In this document: in pieces, positions 52,701 to 61,041 of the stretch | Numbering within the stretch: position 1 is the first letter of the stretch | Layout: every line of letters begins with the position of its first letter | Origin: Poriferisodalis sp965116245 | GTDB lineage: Bacteria > Actinomycetota > Acidimicrobiia > Acidimicrobiales > Poriferisodalaceae | Direction of reading: 5' to 3' | DNA: 64,000 nt | NCBI GenBank assembly: GCA_965116245.1 | Contig: OZ220497.1 | Span: 1,550,001-1,614,000 of the forward strand | Program-made: the position numbers and the translations under genes | Notes under the pieces: generated by a model | What the model was told of the DNA's origin: nothing | The model's input: only the letters and a program-made list of their open reading frames with translations | Database searches by the model: none

Positions 52701-52975
52701 TCATTGGCGTATCTGGCGGCGTCCTCATGATCTCGCGTCATGATCTTGAGGCCGCTGGCGGCTGGCGGCGTGTACCGCGCCGGGTGGACATTGCCCTCGC
52801 TAACGATGTTGCGCTTGCGGGCGGATCTATCTATTGGACGCACGGCGCCGGGTATCTGCGGGTGCGTCACGGAGATGAGCACACTTGGGAAGTCGACGAC
52901 AGCCACTTCTTGGGTCGTGCCAGCGAGGTGCGCGATGGCTGCGACCTCAGTTTTGCAGGTGTCGCGAACCAATAG
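49772..52975 (+). CDS. Large two-domain family 2 glycosyltransferase with Trp-rich heptad segment
   Basis: A 1067-residue protein. Residues about 45-330 form a GT2 domain (VTVVVPYYEAPGALALTLAGLERQTYP; VFLDCDMVPEACW with the DxD metal site; GGNFAVSKGFFESVGRFDE; EDVEFGWR). Residues about 525-575 hold repeats of V-W-W-x-(L/V)-R, strongly basic and aromatic. Residues about 833-1030 form a second GT2-like domain (VSVLAPTRRPDRV; NQSYPRLELVLGLHG; LLTKMDDDDFYGAEH). ATG at 49772 has GAGG upstream; an earlier in-frame ATG at 49667 gives a Cys-rich leader not like the family. The neighbouring ABC exporter suggests a role in surface glycan synthesis. Sugar donor and acceptor are unknown. Confidence 0.88.
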   Translation: MRDGNEAPAEASTLVPPPAEVRGNDWRSLAVAPLDVFKPRLSVTVVVPYYEAPGALALTLAGLERQTYPADLTEVVVVDDGSNPPLDLAALQTTELGRQSRQGELSEKSGVSEPRSLSLRVIHQEDRGFGLARARNNGARAAQGDVLVFLDCDMVPEACWLAAHARWHHAANDLLTLGFRRHVEFDGITPADVRDRPDTLTALFSGREVQRPQWIERRMDQTDDLASDADDVFRVVTGGNFAVSKGFFESVGRFDETFTQWGSEDVEFGWRAYALGAVLVPERTALCWHQGSGAVLSEDETISLDQQRDKLTHLIPDRRLRTSPPGRSYIVPQFVVTVEPGHTEEAEVLSTVEQVLANDTHDLVVWVDERPGETFVRLRRLLDPDPRVAIGEPGGAAAAYPSAAFHVRVPAGADVRSRMIDRLCNQMGTAAVGYSDLASGHRVRIARSWAVQRARRGGRAVAEYGNVVELDVDSLQVTQEPKPQSWMAARLQGPARGFFRLWAAMRRHAATLSVAVRNIRRLSDVARLVGTVARAVWWRVKNLRWKLRAVWWKLRAVWWALRSVWWGVRSVGWAVRRTRKRLPRRANKHLRIWLGLQPRSQRYVQRLARYSLGAEIVVAGREAASVFAASTRVSHRVGDDGDHHADVVVADTALAGEAALKDAPAELQPRVVVLSEMPAQARVQAFNPEAVNPIGWSADNQTDPVAVRSLLSLAGGSVYSLHLGGELLAALRSPHHLTDSASDHRDPVQRAGALAALAGAGVVVHLDAPDPALAAALGTTLHDLMASDEVVDADAHRREQLSIEMRRCALRDHSLRARSRQIISAAGISAAPPEVSVLAPTRRPDRVSDVIQTVKNQSYPRLELVLGLHGEGFDSDAEIGALASDLDCGLRIVRVDGAERLGGVLRATAEAASGSLLTKMDDDDFYGAEHIWDLVLAHEYSGAELIGKSAEYVYLERLNKTVRDQNRQKFSERYISFIGVSGGVLMISRHDLEAAGGWRRVPRRVDIALANDVALAGGSIYWTHGAGYLRVRHGDEHTWEVDDSHFLGRASEVRDGCDLSFAGVANQ

Positions 52976-53102
52976 CCGCGTATAGCGAGCCACTAGCCCA
53001 GTAGCCGTGGGCCAACGGCAATGCAGCGATGGGTCAAATGCGTCGCAGTCGGCTATCAGCGGCCATCAGCAGAATGTTTCTGTACGTCCTAGCCTTAAAG
53101 CT

Positions 53103-54248
53103 ATGGCTGATTCCGACATCAAGGCGCTGACAAGCGCGCTCGACATCCCCGAGTTTGAGAAGACGGCGTTTACGTCGCCGCCACCACTGAACACCGCAAC
53201 TGTTGCCATCGTGACCTCGGCATCCCTGCACCATCCCGACCAGGACGACTTCGCGCCTGCCGATACTGGCTATCGAGTGTTGGACGGCAGCCGCCGGGAC
53301 TACGTGTGTGGCCACTGGAGCCCCAACTTTGACGCCAGTGGTATCGCCCTTGATCTCAACACAGTGTTCCCTATAGACCGACTGGACGAGCTGGCGGCTG
53401 ACGGCACCATCGGCAAGGTGTCCGAAACTCATCTTTCCTACGCAGGAAATCAGTTTGACCTGTCTGCGGTACGCATGGACTCAGGCCCTGCTGGTGCCGC
53501 GCTATTGCGCGAACTTGAGGTGGACGTAGTTCTTTTGACGCCTGTCTGACCGCTTTGCACGCGTACCGTGAGTACGCTCGCACACGTCTTGGAAACAGCC
53601 GGTCTGGCTACTGTGACGCTCGGCTCAATTGGTGTCCACATCCAAAACACGGCACCGCCGCGGGGTCTGTGGTGTGAGTTTCCGCTAGGACGCCCGCTGG
53701 GCAAGCCCAACGATGCCGAGTTTCAGCATCGGGTTCTGGCACACGCCTTTGGGTTGCTGCAGGCAACCGAGCCGGTCGTGGAAAAGTTCGCCGAGTCCAT
53801 TGAAGACGACGGCACTGCCGCCGTGTCGTGCGAACTACCGCCTCGCCACGATCCCAGCCTGCATCCAGCGGTAGACGAGGCCCGAGGGTTGCGCCCCGCT
53901 TATGACCGCGCAGTAGCGAAACTCGGCAACCGGGTGGGCGCAGGCCGCGTAGTTGGTGCTGACGACATCCCAACCGCAGTGCAGTCCTTCGTCAATGTGG
54001 CGGAGGGAACGCCATGGAAGGAAGCTGGCATTCCGGGGATTCCGGCACGCGTGGCGCAGGACATCCGCGGCTACTACGAGACCGCGGCGTTAGCACTGGC
54101 TGAGCATGCTCCGGCCGCGTGGGCGGGAGCGCGCTGGTTTTTCACGTCAACCGAAGCCGGGCGAGCGATTCTGACTGCTCGTAAGGCCATCGCCGATGCT
54201 GGGGAGCCGCGCCCCATCTGGTTCTACCTCACGCCTGGCGACATGTAA
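53103..54248 (+). CDS. GrdB-like reductase protein with in-frame UGA, probable selenoprotein (U149-P-L-C)
   Basis: Read through the TGA at 53547-53549, the frame gives 381 residues of a glycine/sarcosine/betaine reductase selenoprotein B-like family. Before it: YRVLDGSRRDYVCGHWSPNFD, FPIDRLDELA, SGPAGAALLRELEVDVVLLTPV. After it, in the same frame: PLCTRTVSTLAHVLETAG, TVTLGSI, PRGLWCEFPLGRPLGKP, EGTPWKEAG. The UGA falls on the first position of a C-x-x-C-like redox motif, where homologues I recall carry Cys, and similarity is continuous on both sides. A hairpin lies just downstream. ATG at 53103 matches the family; an in-frame earlier ATG at 53007 is unlikely. The alternative is a nonsense mutation. 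It could reduce a small molecule or disulfide, but the substrate is unknown. Confidence 0.8.
53547..53581 (+). promoter_or_regulatory. In-frame UGA and candidate bacterial SECIS hairpin
   Basis: TGA at 53547-53549 is followed by stem GCGTAC (53561-53566), loop CGTGA (53567-53571), stem GTACGC (53572-53577), with a further GC/GC pair outside a 2x2 internal loop. The apical loop begins 18 bases after the UGA, inside the range typical of bacterial SECIS elements, which bind SelB. Confidence 0.6.
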
Positions 54249-54297
54249 CACCAGCGCCTCGTAGCGGCGGCGCATTAGCCACTGCTACGGCACGCTA

Positions 54298-55623
54298 GTG
54301 AGTAGCGCCCAAACGATGAATCGGTTGATCGGTCAGCCTTTCCATGGTTGGCGCGTGGCTTGGGCCGGATTCGGTGTGCTGTTCATTGTGTACGGCATCC
54401 AATTCAGTTACGGCACGTTCGAGACAGCTATCAGCGCCGATCAGGATTGGTCGGCAACGTGGCTCCAGCTCGCATACGCCTCCTACATTCTGGGTTACAG
54501 CGCAGCAAGCGCATTGACCGGTCAGCTCACCGACCGATTCGGCCCCCGCCCGGTCATCGCCATCGGCGCAGCGTTGCTGGCTGGCGGCTACTTGGTGATG
54601 TCGGCCTCCGTGAGCTTGGTGATGGTGTTCATCGGCTTGGCGGCTATTGCGCCGTTGGGGATGTCGTCTTCATGGGTGCCAGCGAATGCCACCGTGGTTC
54701 GATGGTTCACGCAGCGGCGAGGTTTGGCTACCAGCCTCGTCGGCTCTGGCGGCAGTGCAGGTGGCATTGTTGCTCCTCCGATTGCCGCCTGGCTTGTGCA
54801 GCAGTTCGGATGGCGCATGGCGCTGGCGATTATGGCGTTGACCGGTGGGGCACTCATGGCCGTTGCGGCGATGGTGTTTGAGCGCGACCCCGAATCGATT
54901 GGTCAATATCCGGACGGGCATGCACCGCAGCCCGGTCACAAACCCCTAGCTCGCTCGCGGATCGCCTCCAGGCCAGCAGGATTTGTGGTGGAAGCCGCAC
55001 GAGTGGCAACCCGCACAACTGACGAACCTAATGCCCCCTGGACTGCATCTGAGGCTTGGCGCAGCTCGGTGTTCTGGCGCATATTCGGCATGTTCGCCTT
55101 GACGTTCGTGGTTGTTTTCGTGCCGTTTGCGCACGGCGTCCAGTACGCCCGGAACCTTGGCTTCTCGCCGCTGTGGGCGGCGGGCGTCATTAGTTCCATT
55201 GGTGTTGGCGGGCTGCTCGGACGGATTGTGACCGGTCCGTTGTCTGACCGTATTGACCGTCGCCGAGCGGTGATGTTGGCGTTGGCGTTGGAGACGCTGT
55301 CATTTGTGGGGATCGCGGTGTCGCACAACTTGGCTCTGCTCTATGCCTCTTCGTTCGCTTTCGGTCTTTCCTATGGAGGCAGCGTGGCGGTCTTTCCGGC
55401 GTTGGTGGCCGACTATTTCGGACGCACTCACGCGGGAGCGATCGTGGGACGCGTCTTTGCGACAGCAGGATCGTTCGCCGCGGTTGGTCCCTACGTGGCG
55501 CAACTGCTACTCGGTGCAACTGGCGGTTACGGATGGACGTTCTCGGGCGCGGCGGTCACCAATGCATGCGCACTAGCGTTGGCCTTCACGCTGCCCCCTC
55601 CAGTGCTACTAGCCAAGAGCTGA
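54298..55623 (+). CDS. MFS transporter, monocarboxylate/oxalate-formate antiporter type
   Basis: A 441-residue transporter with 12 predicted helices. N-terminal HGWRVAWAGFGVLFIVYGIQFSYGTF, the loop 2-3 motif GQLTDRFGPRPV, and SSWVPANATVVRWFTQRRGLATSLVGSGGSAGG resemble monocarboxylate (MCT/OFA) carriers; the second half has GRIVTGPLSDRIDRRR. GTG start at 54298, 50 bases after the probable selenoprotein gene, so it may share a transcript and move a related carboxylate. Substrate is inferred from family only. Confidence 0.92.
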   Translation: MSSAQTMNRLIGQPFHGWRVAWAGFGVLFIVYGIQFSYGTFETAISADQDWSATWLQLAYASYILGYSAASALTGQLTDRFGPRPVIAIGAALLAGGYLVMSASVSLVMVFIGLAAIAPLGMSSSWVPANATVVRWFTQRRGLATSLVGSGGSAGGIVAPPIAAWLVQQFGWRMALAIMALTGGALMAVAAMVFERDPESIGQYPDGHAPQPGHKPLARSRIASRPAGFVVEAARVATRTTDEPNAPWTASEAWRSSVFWRIFGMFALTFVVVFVPFAHGVQYARNLGFSPLWAAGVISSIGVGGLLGRIVTGPLSDRIDRRRAVMLALALETLSFVGIAVSHNLALLYASSFAFGLSYGGSVAVFPALVADYFGRTHAGAIVGRVFATAGSFAAVGPYVAQLLLGATGGYGWTFSGAAVTNACALALAFTLPPPVLLAKS

Positions 55624-55687
55624 GTGTCTGCACGCCAGGGCATTTTGCGGCAGTGCATCTTGGCTCTACAGCCCGCGCTGGCGGCAG

Positions 55688-55867
55688 GTTCGTGTCTCAC
55701 CCCGTCCCTACGGTTGTCGTCATGTTGAGAGATGGGCACCGCCGGGGTTGCCGAAGCAGCCGAGCCAGCCGAGCCAGCCAAACAGCCAGCACTATCGGTA
55801 CCTCGACACCGCCAGCTCGTTTGTGTAGCACCCCCTTCGTACGGTTGTTGTCATGTTGAGAGATGGG
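55688..55867. repeat. Direct repeat: duplicated 5' region of the HNH gene
   Basis: A 49-base segment at 55688-55736 recurs at 55819-55867 (42 of 49 identical by eye), 131 bases apart. Each copy contains the start ATGTTGAGAGATGGG. Translation from the first copy meets a stop inside the second, so only the second feeds the full gene. Confidence 0.75.
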
Positions 55868-57217
55868 TCGGAACGCACCGACCGCTCCGGCCACACGGTC
55901 AGTACCGCCACTGCGGGTAGTGCAGCCGAGACCGAGAGTGCGGTTGAGTTGGCGGCTACGAGCGACGGGGTTGGGCTGTTGACCTTGCGTTGTTTGGATG
56001 CCGAGGAACTCGCTGGGTTAGGACGTCATGGGTTGCTTGACGTGCTCGGCGACATTCAGCGGTTCGTGAATCAAGCAGCGGGCTATCAGGCCAAAGTCCT
56101 CGGCGCGCTAAACCTGCTCGGCAGTGACGGTCGCGCACCCGAAGTGAGCCCACACATAGCACTACGCGACGCCACTGGAATAAGTGAACGCGACGCTCGC
56201 AGAATCACACGAACCGCGCACAAGACCGGTGAGCACGACACGGTGCTGCAATCACTATGGCACGGAGACATCACCGCTGCTCAGGCTGAGGTCTTGTGCG
56301 ACGCTCGCGTAACCAACGAGGTGCGCGCAGAGCTGCTGGCGGCGGCGGTGTTGGAGGACTCTGATCAGACACGTCGACGCGTCCATGAAGTTGAGTCTTG
56401 CAATGAGACTGCGATGCAGCGCTTCAAGCGCCAACGCGAAGCCCGCGGCGGCGGTTGGCGGCGAGACCACGAAGGAATGCTCAAGCTGTGGGCCAAGTTC
56501 GATCCCCGCAGCGGAGCACAAATCGAAGCTGCGCTTGAGACGCTACAACAGCAGTATTGGGTCAACGACAAGCAAGTTCGTACCAATCGGCGCAGTCCTG
56601 CCCAGCGTGACGCTGACGTGCTCGCGCACGCAATAGCAGGCCTCACCTACAACGCGGCCGACGAAAAAGCGGTTGAACGGCTCACCAACCGCAGCCACCA
56701 AGGCTCAGCACCACACCTACCGGCAGCACAAGTCAGTGTGCTCGTTGATCTAGACGCTCTGCGAGAACAAACCGACGCAGTGGGCGTAACCGACGCCGGT
56801 ATTGAACTGCCACCCGAAGTTGTGCGCGCTCTGGCCTGCGACGCTGAACTCATCCCAATGATGCTGAGCGGACCAGGCGGATCAGCCGATGTGGGGCGAC
56901 GCAGCCGAACAGTCCCACAACGGCTGCGCCGACTACTGATCGCACGCGACCGTCACTGCCAATGGCCCGGCTGTCATCAACCACCATCACGCTGCGACGC
57001 GCACCACATCATCCACTGGGCCGACGGCGGAGCCACCAACCTCGACAACCTCGTGCTGCTATGCCATCGACACCACCACCACCTACACGAACACAGCTAC
57101 CAGATGATCCGCCAACCCGACAGCACCTGGCACGTCAACCAAAACCCCCAGCCAAAAGCCGTTCCAGATCCCGAGCCCGAACCATGCCACATCACCAAAC
57201 AAGCCCGCGGCCCATGA
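55853..57217 (+). CDS. DUF222 / HNH endonuclease domain protein
   Basis: A 454-residue protein typical of actinobacteria (13E12-repeat-like group). The helical DUF222 region spans about 35-300 (EELAGLGRHGLLDVLGDIQRF; ARRITRTAHKTGEH; WHGDITAAQAEVL). The C-terminal HNH nuclease domain has RDRHCQWPGCHQP, CDAHHIIHWADGGATN, and NLVLLCHRHHHHLHE, giving the Cys pairs and catalytic His residues. Such genes are often multi-copy and may belong to mobile or recombination-prone loci. ATG at 55853 lies in the second copy of a duplicated leader. A strong hairpin follows the gene. Confidence 0.9.
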   Translation: MLRDGSERTDRSGHTVSTATAGSAAETESAVELAATSDGVGLLTLRCLDAEELAGLGRHGLLDVLGDIQRFVNQAAGYQAKVLGALNLLGSDGRAPEVSPHIALRDATGISERDARRITRTAHKTGEHDTVLQSLWHGDITAAQAEVLCDARVTNEVRAELLAAAVLEDSDQTRRRVHEVESCNETAMQRFKRQREARGGGWRRDHEGMLKLWAKFDPRSGAQIEAALETLQQQYWVNDKQVRTNRRSPAQRDADVLAHAIAGLTYNAADEKAVERLTNRSHQGSAPHLPAAQVSVLVDLDALREQTDAVGVTDAGIELPPEVVRALACDAELIPMMLSGPGGSADVGRRSRTVPQRLRRLLIARDRHCQWPGCHQPPSRCDAHHIIHWADGGATNLDNLVLLCHRHHHHLHEHSYQMIRQPDSTWHVNQNPQPKAVPDPEPEPCHITKQARGP

Positions 57218-57241
57218 GTCTTTACGCCGCGCCCTCAAGCG

Positions 57242-57271
57242 GCGCGCAGCCGCGCAGCATCGGCTGCGCGC
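57242..57271 (+). terminator. 11-bp perfect stem hairpin after the HNH gene
   Basis: GCGCGCAGCCG (57242-57252), 8-base loop, CGGCTGCGCGC (57261-57271). It starts 24 bases after the stop. No U-tract; factor-dependent termination is possible. Confidence 0.55.
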
Positions 57272-57273
57272 AA

Positions 57274-57323
57274 CAGATTCAGGGTGCAGCTAACGGCTCA
57301 GATTTAGGGCGCTGCTAACGGCT
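57274..57323. repeat. 25-bp tandem duplication
   Basis: CAGATTCAGGGTGCAGCTAACGGCT-type unit repeated head to tail (about 21 of 25 identical) directly after the hairpin and 110 bases before the next gene. Confidence 0.6.
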
Positions 57324-57434
57324 AGCGGCGGCGGGGATGGCTTTCGCTTACATGAACTGACGCCTAGGGGTAGCCTCAAATGTGGCCGCCGCGGGCGGCG
57401 CATTAGTGGTGTGTGTGGCGCACTAGGGGGATTC

Positions 57435-60400
57435 ATGGCACTCGCAGAATTCAAACTTGAAGATCGCTTCGAACGCGTTGAGGGCGATGTCGCCATGTCG
57501 GGCGTGCAGGCGCTGTTGCGTGTACTGCTCGACCAACTCCGCGCAGATCGCCGGGACGGGCTCAACACTGCCGCCATGGTGTCGGGCTACCGCGGGTCGC
57601 CACTGGGCGGCATCGACTCGCTCATGACGGCAAATGCCGAGGAACTCAAGGAGAACAACATCGTCTTTGAGCCCGGCCTCAATGAGGATCTGGGTGCCAC
57701 GATTGTGTGGGGCAGCCAGCTCTCGAACCGTAACTTCGAGGGACGCTACGACGGTGTGCTCGGTATGTGGTACGGCAAGGCGCCGGGGGTGGATCGCTCG
57801 GGCGATGCCCTAAGGCACGCCAACGTCTGTGGCGTTGATCCCAAAGGCGGCGTGTTGCTTGTCGCTGGCGACGACCCAGCGTCAAAGTCCTCGACGCTGG
57901 CATCGGAGTCCGAGCCGATGCTGATCCATCTCCAAACCCCAATCCTGTATCCAGGCTCGGTCCAAGAAGTCATCGACTACGGACGCTGGGGCTACGAACT
58001 CTCCCGCTACAGCGGCCTGTGGTCGTCGCTCAAGATCGTCACCAACGTGGCCGACGGCTATGCCACTACCCAGGTTGGACCGGGCCGAGTCTCGGCGACT
58101 CGTCCTGAGTTCGAATGGGAGGGCAAGCCGTGGGCCCATACCCAACAGGACGCCCTGTTCGGCCCTAATGCAGTCCGGATGGAACTTGAGATCCACGAGG
58201 GTCGCATAGTGGCTGTCGACGAGTTCGTAAAGGCCAACCAGCTCAACCGCCAAACGGTGCCTGCTCGCGACGCCAAGATCGGTCTTGTCGCTGCTGGCAA
58301 GACCTACTACGACCTGCGCGAAGCGCTCGATCGGATGGGCTTGGACGACATCGAACTCGCGCGCCGCGGCATCCGCATTTGGAAACCAGCAGTGATTTGG
58401 CCTCTAGAACCGACCAGCCTGCGGGAGTTCGCCGACGGGCTTGAAGTCATAGTCGCAGTGGAGGAAAAGCGCTCCATTGTGGAGACGCTCATAAAAGAGA
58501 ACCTCTACGGCACCGCAAACTCGCCCACTGTGCTCGGCAAGCGCGACCAGCATGGCGGTTTCTGGTTCCCCGGCCACGGCGAAATGGACGCCGACATCAT
58601 CGCCCGCAAAATCCGCCCGTTCCTAGTTGACCGGCTCGGCAGCGATGGCATCGGGCCCGCAGTTGTTGAACGCATCACGATCCCGCTCGCGGTCAAGACC
58701 TCCAAGGGGGGGACTCCAGGGCGCACGCCGGGCTTTTGCTCGGGCTGCCCGCACAACCGTTCAACTTGGTTGCCGGAAGGCTCCGAAGCTGGCGGGGGCA
58801 TTGGCTGTCACGGCATGGCAGCAATGACACCTACCCGCAACGTGCGCGGTACTACCCAGATGGGTGGCGAGGGTTGCCAGTGGGTGGGCGCAGCACCGTT
58901 CGTCACCATGAATCACCGCTTCCAGAACATTGGCGATGGCACCTATCACCACTCTGGATCGTTGGCACTACGCCAGGCAGTAGCGGCTGGCACCAACGTC
59001 ACCTTCAAGATCCTCTACAACGGCGCGGTTGCCATGACAGGAGGCCAGGACGTGGACGGCGCCATGGCCGTGCCCGAACTGACCCGCTCCGTACACGCGG
59101 AGGGGGTGTCCAAAGTGATGGTCGTCACCGACGATCCCTCCAAATACCCCGCCGATGCCAACTTCGCTCCCGACACCGATATCTGGCACCGCGACCGCAT
59201 GGACGAAGCGCAACGCTTGCTGCGAGACATCGAAGGCTGCACTGTGTTGATCTACGACCAGGCGTGTGCGGCCGAACTACGGCGCGACCGCAAACGCGGC
59301 AAAGTGGCCGAACCCAGCACTCGAGTGTTCATCAACGAGGCGGTCTGTGAGGGCTGTGGCGATTGTGGTGTCAAGTCGAGCTGCCTCAGCGTGCAGCCAG
59401 TCGAAACCGAGTTCGGCCGCAAGACGCAGATACATCAGTCTTCGTGCAACAAAGACTTCACCTGTCTGGACGGCGATTGCCCCGCCTTCATTGAGGTGGT
59501 CCCGGCCGGGAAGGTCGCCACCAAAGCCACGGTTGCCGTTGCGCACATAGGCGATGACCTGGCCGAGCCGGATCGCCTTGATGAGGGCAACATCTTGATG
59601 ATGGGCATAGGCGGCACCGGCGTCGTAACGGTGAACCAGATGCTCGCGACCGCAGCTTTGCTGGACGGCAAGATCGCTAACGGCCTTGACCAGACGGGCC
59701 TCGCCCAAAAGGGCGGACCGGTGCTGTCCAACCTCAAGGTCCGGCGATTCAGCGAGAACAGCGAAGACGGCCACGACGACGGCGTAGCTCAAAGCGCCGG
59801 TTCCGACGAGGCCAACACAGTCGGGGCCAGCCCCGACGAAGCCAACAAAATCGGTGTCGGAGAGGCCGATGCATACATCGTGTTCGACTTGCTGACTGGC
59901 ACTAATCCGGCAAACCTGGACAAAGCGCTGGCCGACAAGACCGTTGCTGTGGTTTCGTCTTCGAAGGTCCCCACCACATCCATGGTTCGAGACACCTCCG
60001 ATGAGTTCCCCGAGTGGACGGCATTTCAGCGTGTCATTGACGAGTCCACTAGTCCCGAACGCAACGTCTATTTCGATGCGGGCACGCTGTCGGACAGTCT
60101 GTTTCGCTCCCATATGCCCGCGAATGTCCTAGTGGTGGGTGCGGCGTATCAGGCTGGTGTGATTCCCATCAGTGCTGCAGCTATTGAGCGCGCGATCGAA
60201 CTCAACGGCGTAGCGGTCGAGATGAACATCCAGGCGTTCCGGATTGGACGCAAGATCGTGCTTGACCCTGATTTCTTAGGCACGCTTGAAATTGAGCGGG
60301 TGGGCAAGTCCAAGCGCCGCACGGGTCCGACGAGTCGTGAGCTGAACCTCATCGATACGGTCCCGAATCAGTCCGAGGAGTTGGCGCGGCTGCTGCGCAT

Positions 60401-61016
60401 CCGCGTTCCCGACCTGGTGGCCTACCAGGATCACTCTTATGCCGCTGACTACACCGAGTTCGTGGCGAAGGTGCGTAGGACTGAGGCTTCCTCGGGGGCT
60501 TCTGTGGGGGCCTCTGTTGGAAGCCAGACAGCGTTGAGCGAGGCCGTGGCTCGCTACCTGTACAAGCTCATGGCCTACAAGGACGAGTATGAGGTGGCGC
60601 GTTTGCACCGCTCGGAGGCATTCCAGCAAGCAGTGCGCAGCCAGTTCGGCGACGCCACCGATGTCACCTACAAGCTGCACCCGCCGTTTATGCGGCGCAT
60701 GGGTGTGGAACGCAAGATCGGCCTCGGACGCTCGGGCGACATCGCATTTGCCGTTTTGGCGCGGATGAAAGGTCTGCGCGGCGGGCCGCTGGACATCTTT
60801 GGTAGGACGGCGCATCGCAAGATGGAGCGGGAGCTAATCGGGGAGTACCGAGCCATGATCGAGCGGGCCCTTGAAACGCTGGCCCCAGGCGACGCTGGTG
60901 CCTATGAGCGTGCGGTGCAGATAGCGGAGCTACCTGATTTGATCCGCGGCTACGAGGAAATAAAGGAACGCAACGTTGAGTTGTTCCGGGCTCGCGCCAC
61001 GGAACTTGGCGCTTGA
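57435..61016 (+). CDS. Indolepyruvate:ferredoxin oxidoreductase, fused form
   Basis: A 1193-residue fused 2-oxoacid:ferredoxin oxidoreductase. It decarboxylates aryl pyruvates to aryl-acetyl-CoA with thiamine diphosphate and reduces ferredoxin. N-terminal pyrimidine-binding region (GVQALLRVLLDQLRADRR, SGYRGSPLGGIDS), central TPP region (FCSGCPHNRST, GGGIGCHGMAAM, QMGGEGCQWVG, NIGDGTYHHSG), an Fe-S cysteine set (CEGCGDCGVKSSC, CNKDFTCLDGDC), then the gamma domain (MMGIGGTGVVTVNQ, GLDQTGLAQKGGPV). An Asp/Gly-rich insert with a short repeat (DEANTVGASPDEANKIG) is unusual. ATG at 57435 follows AGGGGG. The next gene is an aldoxime dehydratase. Confidence 0.94.
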   Translation: MALAEFKLEDRFERVEGDVAMSGVQALLRVLLDQLRADRRDGLNTAAMVSGYRGSPLGGIDSLMTANAEELKENNIVFEPGLNEDLGATIVWGSQLSNRNFEGRYDGVLGMWYGKAPGVDRSGDALRHANVCGVDPKGGVLLVAGDDPASKSSTLASESEPMLIHLQTPILYPGSVQEVIDYGRWGYELSRYSGLWSSLKIVTNVADGYATTQVGPGRVSATRPEFEWEGKPWAHTQQDALFGPNAVRMELEIHEGRIVAVDEFVKANQLNRQTVPARDAKIGLVAAGKTYYDLREALDRMGLDDIELARRGIRIWKPAVIWPLEPTSLREFADGLEVIVAVEEKRSIVETLIKENLYGTANSPTVLGKRDQHGGFWFPGHGEMDADIIARKIRPFLVDRLGSDGIGPAVVERITIPLAVKTSKGGTPGRTPGFCSGCPHNRSTWLPEGSEAGGGIGCHGMAAMTPTRNVRGTTQMGGEGCQWVGAAPFVTMNHRFQNIGDGTYHHSGSLALRQAVAAGTNVTFKILYNGAVAMTGGQDVDGAMAVPELTRSVHAEGVSKVMVVTDDPSKYPADANFAPDTDIWHRDRMDEAQRLLRDIEGCTVLIYDQACAAELRRDRKRGKVAEPSTRVFINEAVCEGCGDCGVKSSCLSVQPVETEFGRKTQIHQSSCNKDFTCLDGDCPAFIEVVPAGKVATKATVAVAHIGDDLAEPDRLDEGNILMMGIGGTGVVTVNQMLATAALLDGKIANGLDQTGLAQKGGPVLSNLKVRRFSENSEDGHDDGVAQSAGSDEANTVGASPDEANKIGVGEADAYIVFDLLTGTNPANLDKALADKTVAVVSSSKVPTTSMVRDTSDEFPEWTAFQRVIDESTSPERNVYFDAGTLSDSLFRSHMPANVLVVGAAYQAGVIPISAAAIERAIELNGVAVEMNIQAFRIGRKIVLDPDFLGTLEIERVGKSKRRTGPTSRELNLIDTVPNQSEELARLLRIRVPDLVAYQDHSYAADYTEFVAKVRRTEASSGASVGASVGSQTALSEAVARYLYKLMAYKDEYEVARLHRSEAFQQAVRSQFGDATDVTYKLHPPFMRRMGVERKIGLGRSGDIAFAVLARMKGLRGGPLDIFGRTAHRKMERELIGEYRAMIERALETLAPGDAGAYERAVQIAELPDLIRGYEEIKERNVELFRARATELGA

Positions 61017-61041
61017 ACCAGCCCGGACAGCAACAGGTCAG

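Noticed and set aside
53568..54248. Separate gene starting at GTG 53568 after the stop at 53549
   Set aside because: It is in the same frame as the upstream gene, lacks a ribosome site, starts inside a conserved stretch, and the two parts make one family-length protein through the UGA.
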